Below, one piece after another: positions 1 through 12,030 of a DNA stretch of 64,000 nt. The DNA comes from Botryosphaeria dothidea (Eukaryota; Ascomycota; Dothideomycetes; Botryosphaeriales; Botryosphaeriaceae). The position numbers and the translations under genes were made by a program. The notes below the pieces were generated by a model that was not told the DNA's origin, searched no databases, and saw nothing but the letters and a program-made list of their open reading frames with translations. The stretch is taken from NCBI GenBank assembly GCA_011503125.2, contig WWBZ02000007.1:620001-684000 (forward strand), given 5' to 3'. How positions within the stretch are numbered: the stretch's first letter is position 1; every line of letters begins with the position of its first letter.

Positions 1-3000
1 TTGTCTGTGTCGGTTGCATTTACCAGAAGCAGCAGCTGTGCTGATCGCTTAAGCGGTTGCTGCAATACTCCTCAGCGAACGTGCTGCCGGACGAGAGGCA
101 TGAGGAGCTGAAGGGCGTGCACAACCTGCATCCGCGCTGAGCTTCACTACGAAAGAGAACAAAGTGCATAATCAAGGAAAATCAATAGGGCGCGCAGCGG
201 GCGGGGCCACAGGGCTGTGCGCATGAGGAGCACAGTTGTCTAGCCGAAGAAAGAATACCCTTGGCTGGGTATTTCTCAATCAGGGTCTGGGACATGGTGG
301 GACTCCGGCAATGGGGCCATCTTCGAGGCGGGGCCAAAGCCAGAGCTGGGAGATGGGCAATCGAGGACGAACAGGCAGCATCGTTCGACAAGGAAATTAT
401 TATCCTGCTCGGTTCCGTTCGATTCTGTCTTTCCTGGCCACATCATCTCATTGCATCGAACAGACTGCTTGTCGTGCCAAGTCACCAATGGTGATAATGG
501 ACTCGGAGTGGTATTTTTCGCTGAGCTGGAGCTTGGTCATTATCTCCGGCGCAAGGGCGCTGTGCCTCTTTGCTCGTCACCCGCGCCGCCGGCCCAGACC
601 ATTTTGATGGATTGGCATCTGCTGATGATCCACGCGCTTGCCGTGGTCCGAAGCGGCCGGGGCTGTCATGCGGGACAGCGCAAAGGTGCCAATGCTGAGT
701 GGGGCTGTGGTGGGGTTCGCAGTGGGGTGAATTGATGGCCGTCATGAGTCGTGAACATTGGCTGCCTGGGCCAGACTTCCATGATAGGCGTCTGATGAAG
801 GTGTCGGCTGAATCGAAGCACAGGTGTGAGATCAAGATGTTCGCACTTGCAGAATCTTTGCGGGCTATAGTCGGACTTGGGTCTCGATGCGTAGGGAAAA
901 TTGCGATTGGAGGCAAAGGCTGACGTAGGCGGGAAGGTCTCGCGAGGTTGGGATGCAGTGTTGAGACTGTCGTCATAGTCTGGGATTCGTCAGCCTCATT
1001 CTCTTTTCTTTTCCTTGATGTTCACCTCATCATTCCATCCAGGCTACTCGTCGCCGTTGAAAAAAAGCTTACGAGCACGTGCAGATGCGAGAAACATGAA
1101 GATGCATCCGGGTCAGGAGGCATGAGGAGATTTCAGTATGCTGACGCCAGACACGAGCGTTCATAGCCTGTTTGAGGGACTCTGTTCAAAGCGATGTCGT
1201 CAAGGTAACCACACGGAGGCGCACCGTTCATTCCAAGGAACTAGGTGAATTGCGACTTGGATGAGAGCAGTCAATCGCTACCGCTCTTGGATTGAGGCTT
1301 GCATAACCGGATACTGTTACTTGCAGCACGACTGAAGTCAGGGTAGTGTAATCGGCGATGCATCCTCCTATCACGATGAGCGGATCAAGTCTTATTTGCT
1401 ATATAGCCCGGGAAATGCCCTTGCTAGCCGGGTGGAATATGCACTGGCTTTCATCGGCTTGTCCAATCGGAAAGGTTTCTATCCGATGTGATCACGGCCT
1501 TTATCGACCTGACTTTCACCAAATGTTCAAATTGGTAGAGCCTGTGTGGAATCCCTTTCTTTCGTGATGAACGTTCTTGGGAGCGACATATATGCTGTAT
1601 TCTTAGCACAGCTTTTTTGCAAAAGAATGGGCTCTGAAGGTAGCCGATAGGCAGGAAGGGAAATGATCATCGCAGACGCAAACCAGCATTTCCAGACTTG
1701 TGGTTCCGTGTAGAAGATGGATGCGAGCGACCGACCTATGGCGAGCTCTGTGCAAACCCAATGCCGTCGGATAATAGCGAGGTATGCCGGCAAAGATCGG
1801 CAGCCAGCGAAGGCTCAAGGGAGGACACGTATTCCTGTTGGGCAGGGTCGACCGCAAGGGTGCCGATACAAACGCGGAGAAGCGGAGGTCGGCTAAAGTG
1901 GGTGACACTTCATACGGTATGCAATCTCAACTGCACTGTGGATTCCTTATCCAAGAGCATCTGGATGGCGCATTGCAGAACTGACTGGCTGGCGCGGGGG
2001 GTGGTTCATGGCGGCAGAGAGTCAAAGGATTTGGGTTCGACGGCGGCCCGTAACCGTCGATAGGGTTGCATTGCCGAGCTGCGCCCCATGAGTCCTCAGG
2101 CTCGGATTGGCTTGACAAGAGAAACACTTGGACAACGCAATATCTGCCGTCTGCAGTTAGCACACTTCTGAGAAACGGTTGAACCAAGCAAGCAAGGAAG
2201 CAAGCCACAATTGTTGACATCTTGGCTTCATCGAAGGGTATAGAACATCGCGCGATCTTGAGATTGATGCTTGGTAAATGACGCACCATCGAAATCGACA
2301 AGCCCGTGAAAGAAGAAGGCAAAGTCAATCCGGAAATGTAACAAGGGACTTAGAAACGACCCGCAAGTTTTGCTTCGCTAGCAACTTCTGATACTTACCG
2401 ACCAAACGCGTCGTAATGAAAGGATATCAAAGTGTTTGACGTTGAGACGCTACATGTGGTTTGCTGATGATCGGAAGATTTGGGACCCAATTGAGCGGAT
2501 CAGGCTTTACCTCAAAGAGGGGTTATCGAGATGGTTGAGTTTTCGGGTCGCTGAAAGTTAGTCGGCAGTCTACCTTAGCACGACAGCAGGAAGGGACGGC
2601 AGAGACCCTTTAGGACCCTTTACAGTAAATCGAGGCGCTTTGATACGATGGCTAGCTGAATTGGCGAATTCAGCCTCGAGAAGATGCATGTCTGCCCAAG
2701 TGGTGAGCAGATCCTCAGGCCACGGGACGCCCCGCCTCCCGCGAGACAACCTGCAGGCCTCGGGCGGCATTGGGCAGGACTTGGGCAGGCGTGCTCACGG
2801 GCAGAGCAACAATGAGGTGATAACACAATAGAAAAGCAGTGCTTGTGATCCTTGGCGGGGGTACAGGGGCATGGAGATGATGAGGGGTTTAGCGGGATCG
2901 GCGTAGTGTGTTATATCCGATGCTGGTTGGGATTGCGGAGTGCATACACCTTGGGAGGACCTCTTCGTCTTGTTTGCTAGTGGCGGAAGCAAGCACGAGC

Positions 3001-5108
3001 TGCCGTCTGCTTTGAAATGCGGTTGCAGATGGTATCCTTGTACATGTTTGAGCCAAGGCGGCAGCTCAGTTTGGCGGAGGGGGTCCAGGCTACGGATGGA
3101 GGCTTGAAGCACGGGCAACAACACAGTCACTGCCAATGGCGTTTTGGCGCGTCATCCATTCTGCGGGTAGGAAGGTTGTGGGACCTCATGGAGAGGGTCC
3201 GTGGGATAGTCGCCACTTCTGAGTTTAGCGGAGCAAAAACGGTGCCCGATGGCTAGAACACCCGGAGATACCCCACAGCGTGAGGCATTGATCCATTCCC
3301 TTGGGCCCAGGCCACTCAGGGGAAGCTGCCGAAAAGTATGTAGACGACGTTGGTTGGAGGGTTGGAAGGTTCGATTGAGCGAGGGTGGGCACCAGAGCCG
3401 GGACGACGGTACCGGGTGGTACGGCTGACGGCTGAACGACGGGTAATGGAGAAGAAAATACACGGCGCTGAGCGCGGCTCAGGTTTAATTGAGAGTAGGA
3501 GGGCAAAGACGGCGAGCAGCAGGAGGAAGGACGAGGCCCACTGCCAGCGGGCGGAGAGGATGATGTGTGTTACACAGCAGGCCGGACGGAAGTAGTTCCA
3601 ACGATCGGCAGCAGCAGGCGAGACGGAAAGCTTGCTTCAGAGCGCGACGCATAGCGGGCGAGGACGTGCGCGCGGAAGGAGAAGGCACGCCAATATCAAT
3701 GGGCGGAGTCTCCGCCAGACCCTGCGTGCCTGAGCGCTGCTGCCCTCACCGGTGCCCGCCCGCCGCTAGCATACCGCAGCGAGCGTCGAGGTGACAGATC
3801 ACCTCCACAGCATCTGGCCTGGCCGCGCATCCCATCGTGCCGTATCGCGTCACAGCGACACAGGACGGCCAGAGAAGAAACAGAGTTGCTCCACTCCACG
3901 CTCCTCCACGATCGCGGCCTGCCCGTGCTGTGCATGTGCGGCGCTCGCGGAACCGGGGCAGCGCTTCCGACGCCACGAAGCTTGCCGGATGTTGTCGAGA
4001 ATGGAGAACGCCTGTTCGCAGATCGAGCGCTGCGAGGGAGCCGCTGTCGCTTCTCACTGGCCGCGACACGCGCTCCCTGCTGAGCCGTCCACTGGTCGCG
4101 CGACAGTCGACTGTTGCAACGCCCTGCCTCCCATCCCCAAGGAACCGATGACGTGCAGCCCGGGCAGTCGAGTCATGCCCGCCCTGCAAGACAGCGTCGA
4201 TGTCGTTATCCCCCATGGCCAGGCCTGTCTCCACATCATTCCGTGATGCAGTGCGCGCCGGGTCGCATGCGCGGCACAGCATGCGCAGCGCCTGCCCGCG
4301 CCCGGCTGTTCCGTAGCTGGACAGCCGGCGCAGGCTCCACCGGCGGCCTCTGAATATTGCACGCCAGAGAGACCCGCTGCGAGCCGCCAGGTCGCCGACT
4401 CGGCCTCGCGCCATCAGGTGAGCGCGGTGAGCTGCACACGGTGCCTGACTACGGGGATCACTTGGTGAGTGTCCCAGCTGGGTGACTTCATGGGCGTCGA
4501 ATGGGCGGCCAGGGAGGCGTGTGCAGGGCCGATGTGGCGCTGTCGCCTGCACGCCAATCGCCGCGCTACTCTCGCGGCTTTGGTCAAAGTACAGGGAGCC
4601 GGGGGCAAATGCCCATGGCTGACCTGCCATTCTGACGTCCGAGCTCTGTCGTATCCGGTGCCACGCTTGCGGCCTCTACGAACCCTAACTCTCCACTGCC
4701 TATTCCTGCGTCAACTGCGCTTGCTGTCGAAAAACCATGTCGCATCACATCCGCCCTCCCCAGCCCCTGCCCGCGTGTAGCCTCCCGAATCCGCCGCCCA
4801 ACCAGCTCGCCTCCACTTCCCTTCTGCGTCTGGGACCGAAAAATTGCATCCTTCCCGGCTTGCGAATCTTTTATGGACCGGTGGCGTCGTGATGCTGGCT
4901 GAACAGCCAAAGAGGCTGATGCTGAGCCATTGGCCAACCCGCGCCCAACTTTAATACTCAACACTTCGCTCCAGATCTCCTGTATCTCCTGCTTGTACCA
5001 GCTTTCATATTTATTCTTCTGCCTCCTCGCCCTCCATTCCGCCGTGCATCTCCCAAAGACACATTCTACTATACAAGTGTTGTTGTTGTTGCCTACATAC
5101 CACGAGTC
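1..5108. other. Intergenic stretch, no supported gene
   Basis: I see no protein family, conserved motif or coherent intron-exon structure on either strand. The right half (about 3500-4700) is GC-rich and therefore has long chance open frames; the longest is on the minus strand at 3746-4630. Its translation is rich in Arg, Ala and Gly with no domain-like pattern, so I do not call it. The last 200 bases are pyrimidine-rich and are probably the promoter and leader of the PQ-loop gene starting at 5109. No tRNA, 5S rRNA or transposon end was recognised. Confidence 0.55.
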
Positions 5109-6821
5109 ATGGCACCCCAGGAGCACATCCCGCCGGTAAGCTTCCTTAGGCGGTCGCTCCTCCAATCAGCACAATACTGACACCGCTATTTTACAGGCAG
5201 CGAGTATACTAGGCGTGAGTACTTCCTACTGATACTCCAGTGTTCGTGTCACTGAGTTTTGCTATGTACACAGACTATCGGCACTGGTAAGTGATGCGGG
5301 CCAAGTTTTCAAGAGTATCCGTGCTGACCTTGGGCAGTGTAAGGCAACCCGCACAAAATCCGTCTCCACAACAGGCTGCTAACATTCCGCGCCAAATGAA
5401 GCTGCTGGTGTGTCCAGGTACGTCATTGTGACCCCGCGTGCCCCTTGGGCCGACGGCAGAATTCTGATTTCGTGTGACAGATTATTCCACAGTGAGCATC
5501 ACTTGCCGGCCGCGGCTGAGTCAGTCATTGACCGAAAACAGAATCGTCACCAATTGGCGGCATAAGCAGACCGATGGCCTACCATGGATTATGCCCTTCC
5601 TGTGGGCTGCCGGTGAGCCGCTTTGTTCACGCTCTAGCCAGCCACCATCTGACTTGTCTCAGCCGCCGTACCATTCGGCATCTACAACATTGTCCAGGTC
5701 CGTACCTGCAGCTCCCATGACCACTAAGAAATTTCTGACCTTCGGCAGAACTTCAACATACCTCTACAAGTGCAACCTCAGGTCTTCTGCGCTTTGACGC
5801 TGATTTGCTGGGCGCAAACCTTGATTTACCATGAGTACGTGTTGCCCTTTCCGATCCCCGCAGCGCTGATCTCACAATTTGCAGTCACTGGAGGGTTTGG
5901 ACGGCCTCTCTGGTCGCCATAATCACGGGCTTGGTTTCTGGAGGCGTCGAGGCTCTCTTGATCCTTACACTGAGAGTAAGTGACACCTGCACTTCTCCGT
6001 ATTGCGCGACGCTTACACACGGAAGGGCCCGTACTCAAGAGGCGTGGAATGGCCAATTGTCACCATTGGCGTCATCGCAGCTGTGCTGCTCGCAGTTGGC
6101 CTACTTCCTATGTACTGGGAGCAGTGGAAGCGCAACGGAAGAGCGAAAGACATCAGTATTGTTCCTCTGCGGCCCCTGACTTCCTTCGCTGACATTGTGG
6201 GCCAGGCTTCCTCTTCCTCGGTACCGACTTTGCTGGTGCGCTCTTTTCATTGATGGCTCTGGGTGAGTGTTCCGGTGAAGGTAACCGCAAACCGTTGAGA
6301 TGTTGACGTGTACCTGCAGTTGTCCAGCAGACTTTCGACTATCTCGGCGGTATCCTCTACATCGTCTGGTATGTCAGAACCCACCCCTGAAAAGCTGGGA
6401 CTCTCAATGTTCTGGGATGCGTTCTTTTATCCTTCGCGCCAACGGCGCTACACTATAAGACCCACCGTGTCCTAACCGACGTCCGAAGAGCTTAGTTCAA
6501 GCATGGAAAGAGTCATGTCGACGCTAACGACTCATCAGCATGGTCCTCGAAATCGGCATCATTGCGTGGCATCTCTCCTGGGTGTATCGCAACCGCCGCA
6601 CCCTCAAAGCAGCCAAGCGCGCTGGCTTAACGTACGACCAATACATCGGCGATGATGCGAAGCCTCCGAAAACGTCCTCGAGCAATATTACCGACGCCTC
6701 GCGCAGCAACAGCCTCACCCCGCAAACCACACTGGATCCTACCGATGTACAGTCGGAGAAGACTGAGGGAACTACAAGCGAGCGTCCAAATAGTGAGAGG
6801 GACCTTGAGAGCAATGTGTGA
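5109..6821 (+). CDS. PQ-loop repeat membrane protein, 14 exons including a 1-nt exon
   Basis: Predicted seven-span protein of the PQ-loop (SLC66/MtN3-like) family, 295 residues. Family members are membrane transporters or sorting proteins, often lysosomal or vacuolar; the substrate here is unknown. Exons read by hand: 5109-5135, 5197-5214, 5274-5286, 5338 (one base), 5402-5417, 5481-5491, 5542-5612, 5663-5697, 5749-5834, 5885-5975, 6026-6155, 6206-6262, 6320-6368, 6539-6821. They sum to 888 nt, a whole number of codons. The first PQ motif (IIPQ) is at residues 26-29, followed by a Gly-Leu-Pro turn and an aromatic-rich helix. The second repeat has Leu-Leu-Pro-Met, so its Gln is lost. The C-terminal tail of about 60 residues is polar and serine-rich. 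Twelve of the 13 introns are 50-65 nt; the last, 6369-6538, is 170 nt. The family call is firm. The exon set is my model and needs cDNA. Confidence 0.85.
5338..5338 (+). other. Candidate single-nucleotide exon
   Basis: Intron 5287-5337 (donor GTAAGT, branch GCTGAC at 5323-5328, acceptor CAG) is followed by one T and then a second donor, GTAAGG at 5339. Intron 5339-5401 has branch GCTAAC at 5378-5383 and acceptor AAG. The G ending exon 3, this T and the C at 5402 form a Val codon (GTC). That gives the family-typical run Thr-Ile-Gly-Thr-Val-Cys-Trp-Cys. Removing only the first intron gives a TAA stop; removing the whole stretch as one intron shifts the frame away from the PQ motif. Confidence 0.7.
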
Positions 6822-7588
6822 TGATATATTACTTTGTATATTCTGAGCGTTCTTCCCTTCCGTTCAAGAAAAGTTCAACACAAAAATGTTGTGTGGTATT
6901 TTGGTCAACGGAAAAGATTCAATTTAGCGAGATTGTATTAAGAAAGGCTTTTCGAGTCAAAACTTTGGGATATGGGCGGCATTTTGTGGTTAGGGTCTTT
7001 CCATGGCGATTGCTCGTCGGCGTTTACTTAAGGGTTAGCAAGTTCTGGGACAGCCCATGGGCTCGGAGTTTTCACTCTATACATCTATTGTAGATGCATT
7101 CTTAGATATAGCAATTATCTGTTTCGGCATAGACAGCCCCTACGACGGGACATAGCCGACATTGAATGTAGCTAAATTGAGGCGAAAATGATGAACTTTA
7201 GATATACACAATTGACCGGTCGGAGTTTTGCGCAGCCGCCTTAGTAAGGGATTAACGGTTTGCCAACCATTTCGCAACCTAACGAAACAACAAGGCGGTA
7301 TATTTACAGATGTATTGCGAGCTACACCATTAATATCAGATGCTCTTTCTCTCCTATCTGTGAGAAAGATTACCTAAACAGGAAGCGAGCGGTTTTTTGC
7401 CGAGGTAAGACTACGCAACAGCTCGGCCTCGCTGCTACAACACGCAACACACCAGTACACATACATTTTCCCCGGTGGGTAAGAAATCATCTAAACCTTG
7501 ACGTTTTTTTTTTTGTTTTTGCTCGTCCTCGCCACCGCTGAGACTGCACACGACTAGCATCAGACCCCCAACCACCACCATCATCGTA
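6822..7588. other. Intergenic, UTRs and promoter
   Basis: AT-rich sequence directly after the PQ-loop stop is probably 3' UTR. Short T-runs around 7505-7513 and CA-rich sequence before 7589 probably belong to the leader of the phosphatase gene. No open frame here looks coding, and no RNA gene was recognised. Confidence 0.5.
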
Positions 7589-8957
7589 ATGTCCACCACC
7601 ACCACCAACACCGCCGCCCCGCACTCTCCCCCTCCACCGGCGCCTCGCCTTCCACCCCCCTTCATCTCCACCCCAACCATCGCCAACCTCCGCGACGCCG
7701 GCAACGTCGACCTCCCCGGAACCCAGCGGCACATCCGCCCCCGCACCCTGCTGCGCAGCGCCGACCCTTCGCGCGCCGACGCGTACGCGCTCGCTGCCCT
7801 GCGCGCCCTGCGCGTCTCGCGCGTCTTCGACTTGCGGTCGAAGCCGGAGATCGTCAAGGCGGGCGGGGCGAGGGAGGATTACGGGGGCGGGGAGGCGAGG
7901 AGGGTGTGGTGTCCGGTGTTTGAGGAGGCGGATTACAGCCCCGAGAGGCTGGCGGTGCGGTTTGAGCAGTATGGCAGGGAGGGGACGGAGGTGGGTTGAA
8001 TTTTTCTTCTTCTGCTGAATTGTTTTTTTTTTACTTTTAATTTCCCGAGGCTCTGGGTGAGGTTGTGATTGGTGGGGGACTGGAGGGTGTGTCTCGGTAC
8101 TTGGGGAAAAAAGAAACGATAAAGGATTGTGGTGATGTTGTTGTTGATGATGACATGACGGGGATGGGTTGGTGATGGGTGAGGCATTGGACAGAGTGAA
8201 GAGCAAAAGGAAGGCGACTATTGAGAGGGATGCAATCAAGACTGATATGCCGGGTTTTGTGTTGCGATATGCTTTTCCTCGGGGACATGGATATTCCCGT
8301 TGTTCTTTTGCTTTTTTTTTCTCTCCCTCTCATGATGTGCGGGTGCTGATCCTGTGACATGCAGGGCGTCGTCACCGCGTACGGAGACATCCTCTCTCAC
8401 GCGGGCCCCGCGTATGGTACCATCCTAAGGCATATTGCTGCTCTACCTTCGTCCGGGGAGCCGGACGCATTCCTTGTGCACTGCACGGCGGGCAAGGACC
8501 GGACGGGCTTGTTTGTGGCGCTATTGCTGTCGATGCTTGGAGTGGATGACGAGCGCATCGCTGATGAGTATGCGCTCACTGATGTAGGGATGGCACATGT
8601 TATGCCGATGTTTGTGGAGCGGTTGGTGGAACTTCCGTCGTTTAAGGATGATAAGGCGGGGGCGGAAAGGATGGTGAGAAGCAGGTATGTGAAATTCAAA
8701 TTGTTTTTCTTGTGCTTGCTTATTGTGGAGAGGGCAACTCTGGACGAGATTCAATAGGAGAATGCTAATGAAGATATTCCAGGAAGGAGAATATGCTGGC
8801 TACGATGGTCATGATTCATGAGAAGTATGGAAGCGCTGAAGATTATGTCCGGACCGTCTGTGGGATTACGGCGGAGGAGATTGAACGAATACGGCAAGTC
8901 ATGATTGTATCTGAGGATCGGACTGAAGATGGAGACGCTCGGAAAGCTGCTCTGTAA
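7589..8957 (+). CDS. Tyrosine/dual-specificity phosphatase-like protein
   Basis: Cysteine-dependent protein (or phosphoinositide) phosphatase of the fungal and bacterial Tyr-phosphatase-3 type, 298 residues. The P-loop signature HCTAGKDRTG fits C-x5-R, with Cys174 the nucleophile and Arg180 the phosphate-binding Arg. Upstream, an Asn-Leu-Arg-Asp-Ala-Gly motif and a Phe-Asp-Leu-Arg-Ser segment are typical of this family. Exons: 7589-7990, 8365-8684, 8783-8957; frame and phases agree at both joins. The first intron (7991-8364) is 374 nt, about seven times the local norm, and T-rich. The second (8685-8782) is 98 nt. The N-terminal 30 residues are Thr- and Pro-rich and probably disordered. No signal peptide or membrane segment is visible, so a cytosolic or nuclear location is inferred. 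The substrate cannot be predicted. Confidence 0.9.
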
Positions 8958-11900
8958 AGCATACAACATAGGTTGCTTTGAAACTTTTTTACTGGCGATT
9001 GCCATTCGCAAGCCATAGATCGGAAGATGTGAGATGGTTAGATCATACGATGCCCTCTAGAAACAGCAACGGACTTTACCTATAGAAGCAGAATGAGTGG
9101 AATCCTGAGATCGAGATATCCTTATACAATTATAGCAAAAGCCGTTCCCATCTCCGAATGCAAGAGCGCCACGTCTTCGATTCGGAGCTGAGGTACCGGA
9201 GATATTCTTGAGGACGTATCACGCAGTTGCTTAGACGTAGATCTGTAAAGACAGCAATGATATTACCATACGAATAAGTGTAGGGATCTCCCAGATGCCT
9301 TTAACTCGTAGCATCAAAATGGCTAAGCTCTTCTCATTCCGTAAAACCCTGCCTGCCTTATCAGATTACCGCTTAGATGCCACCGCGGCAAAGACGATAG
9401 CAGACGTGATGAGGATGTAGCTGGGCCAGCGAATGCCCAAGAGTCGATTATTATTCGCTATGAAACTTAGTTGGCAAGGATGTAAATGGCATTTCATTAG
9501 TCAGCGGTTCCAATCAGTCGATTAATTTTGCACCCTCTGTCACAGGATCCGGCACCCCTGACATTCGTACGCTCTTGCTATCATTCCACAAGAATGCAAT
9601 ATTCGGACCCCGATGATCCATGATAAAACCGTCGCGGTTTTCAAATCTGACGCCGGAAGCATCCGCCCGTTCGGCTCGTACTACTGCTAGGCACAGCTTA
9701 CCGGTCGCATGGAATTTGGCTGTTGTCTGTGACGTTGAGGTCTGTGATTGTGAAAGAAATGGCAGCGAACCGGACACGCCGAAGCGGGCGGAGTCAACTG
9801 CCGGCAGTGAAGGCGGCTTGCGTGAGGTGGCGGCCGCTTAAGTTTTGTCCGCCTGTAGAATCCTTTGCTCGTTGTTTACGTAGGCAGTCCTGCTCCAGGC
9901 CCACTCCGCAGCATCCGGGATGGTCCTTGACGAATCGCGGGATCTTATAACGCGCAGCGCGCGCCTATGGCATTTTATTATTTCCCACTCGATGCGATAA
10001 CTCATATGGCGACCATCCGATCCCTAACGTAGTTAGTACTCCAACAGACCGCAGCAGAAGGTTTCCTCTTTCTCCCTTTCGGATGGTATAGGAATTGCGC
10101 GTTGGAAATCGATCGAGATTCGCAGTCGTACGCCACCAGGGGAATCGCAGAAAACCCTCAGAGGATGCTCATAGAATTTTTCATTGTAAGAGCCGCCAAG
10201 TGATGAGCCTCGTGGAACGTCGCGTTAGATCTGCAAAGTGACGTAGGGATTTTCTCCACGTTTGGGGCGCTGAGCCAGCAGCCCAACTGGATTGGCTTTT
10301 AGTGCAAAGGCTCTGCTGCGAGCCGCGAGCCGTCCCAAACCATTCGGATGGCTCATCCTGCCTCTCGGGATGCCGATCTCCGCCTGGAGCTTTATTTTGA
10401 TCGACGGTTCACATTCCCTTTGCTGAAAATAGGGAAAAGGCTGCGAGAAACATTGCGCCGCACAAACATAGTCGTTGACATCAGTCCAGGCTACACATAC
10501 AATTTCCTGAAGGATCCGAGGCAGCTAGTCTCACCTGACATCTTCGTAGCATGTAGCGTTGCGGTGAAAGGTAAGATAATCTCTGGCACAATGTGGTTTC
10601 GGAGCAGAGTCGTTGAAGACCTTCAGGAGAAGATTCGTAGAGCGGATTTTTTCCCTCTCTCTTTCGGCTGCCACATAGACCGAGAGTCAAGATCTTCTTC
10701 ACAGCGCTTGACGTGAAAACGACGATGCAGATCCCTCGGCAGAGAATGGAACTCGCATGAAGCGAGTGTTATTGTCTTCGTATTCCAGGTAGCGGATACG
10801 GCTGGCCTCCGCAATGGGGCGGAGTCAGTTTTCCAGGAAAGACGACACGGCAATGCGGCCACTACAAAAAGAGCTGGAGATGAGACAGAGAGTTACGAAA
10901 GCCGGGGCGGGCGGAGCACTGTTTTCTTTTCAGTCGCATGGGGTCGGCCTGCCTTACGGAAGGCCGTGTTTCGGGCGGATGTCGATAAGTGCCCGTGGAG
11001 ATCAATCGAGAGTCAGGGGCAGGCCGACAGCCGCAAGAAGCTTAAAGGAGCAGGCGGGCGTCCAATCATGACATCAAGCATGGCGTCGACGACGGCCTTA
11101 CGAGGCTGATGGCGAAGATGGACGCGCGAAACGCGAGCGGGCTTCCCGTTGCAGTCGGGAGCCGAGCTGGATAAACGGCGCAGCACTTGGCGTCTAGGTG
11201 GACGTGCGGTGGCAGGAGTGCTTGGCTGTTTATGCGTCCCCTGCTGGGGGTGGTGCGAGGTTGATGCTATGCGAAATGACCGCGGAGGAGCGCTCAGTCT
11301 GTGCCTGGCAGCAGCAGCGAGAGCCCTGCTGACACGGCCAGTGAAATTCGACGTCGCATAGGTGCTCTGGCTCTGGTTACATGTCGAGGGGAGTGTATAG
11401 CGAAGAGTGGAGAGGAGCGCAGCAGCGGTTACAGCGTCGGTCCCAATGAGCGGCCGCAGCACCACGTCAGCCACTGCACAGCCGCTGAGCGTGCCTGACA
11501 GCGGGCAGCAGCAGCAGCGAGTGGGAAGCGACGCAGGGCAAACAAAGGCCCGGCCGGGGGCCGCTTGGCCGCCCTGCGATTGGCCGCCAGTCGACCAGCG
11601 ATTGGCCGGCAGTCGAAGATGGTGCGGCGACGACACGCAGCCCCACAACGCCCACAAGGATGCGCGTAGCGCCGCGACTTCACGATGGTCAGTCATTTCC
11701 AAACCACGTTTCTGAAACATGCGGAACACCTCCTGCCCAGCGGCCTCGATACCCTCTTGGGCCGAATGGCCGCCCTTCAAAACGCCAGCGTCGCCCCGTC
11801 ACTTTCCAACGGTGTTCTTCGTTTTCCCGGGGCTTTCTTGCCACTGCGTCTTTCACCACCACTCTCACTATTCTCTTTGTGCTGGCCATATTCGTGAGCT

Positions 11901-12030
11901 CTTTCTTTCTTCTCAAGCCGCGCCACACGTTCATTCACCCGCTCTTTGCGCCTATTCTTCAACAGCGCCCGGCCGCTGCCACGCTCCCTCTCGTGTTTGA
12001 AACCGAATCCTGAAGCACCCGCTATCCGCC
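8958..12030. other. Intergenic stretch with two weak open frames
   Basis: Two frames were considered and left uncalled. A plus-strand frame with ATG at 10348 (to 10716, 122 codons) has mixed composition but no recognisable family. On the minus strand, an open frame at 9514-9777 and a hydrophobic stretch near 9389-9455 could be exons of one small membrane protein, but I found no ATG or strong donor linking them. The right end, from about 11700, becomes pyrimidine-rich and is probably the promoter and leader of the Crh-type gene at 12031. GC-rich sequence at 11000-11800 gives long chance frames on the minus strand. Confidence 0.45.

Noticed and set aside
3746..4630. 294-codon minus-strand open frame
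   Set aside because: GC-rich sequence with an Arg/Ala/Gly-biased translation, overlapping frames of similar quality on the other strand, and no motif; most likely a chance frame.
10348..10716. 122-codon plus-strand frame
   Set aside because: Has an ATG and mixed composition, but no recognisable family, no upstream promoter pattern and no supporting neighbour; too weak to annotate.
11013..11780. 255-codon minus-strand frame
   Set aside because: Lies in GC-rich sequence upstream of the Crh gene, overlaps competing frames on the plus strand, and its translation is low-complexity without motifs.
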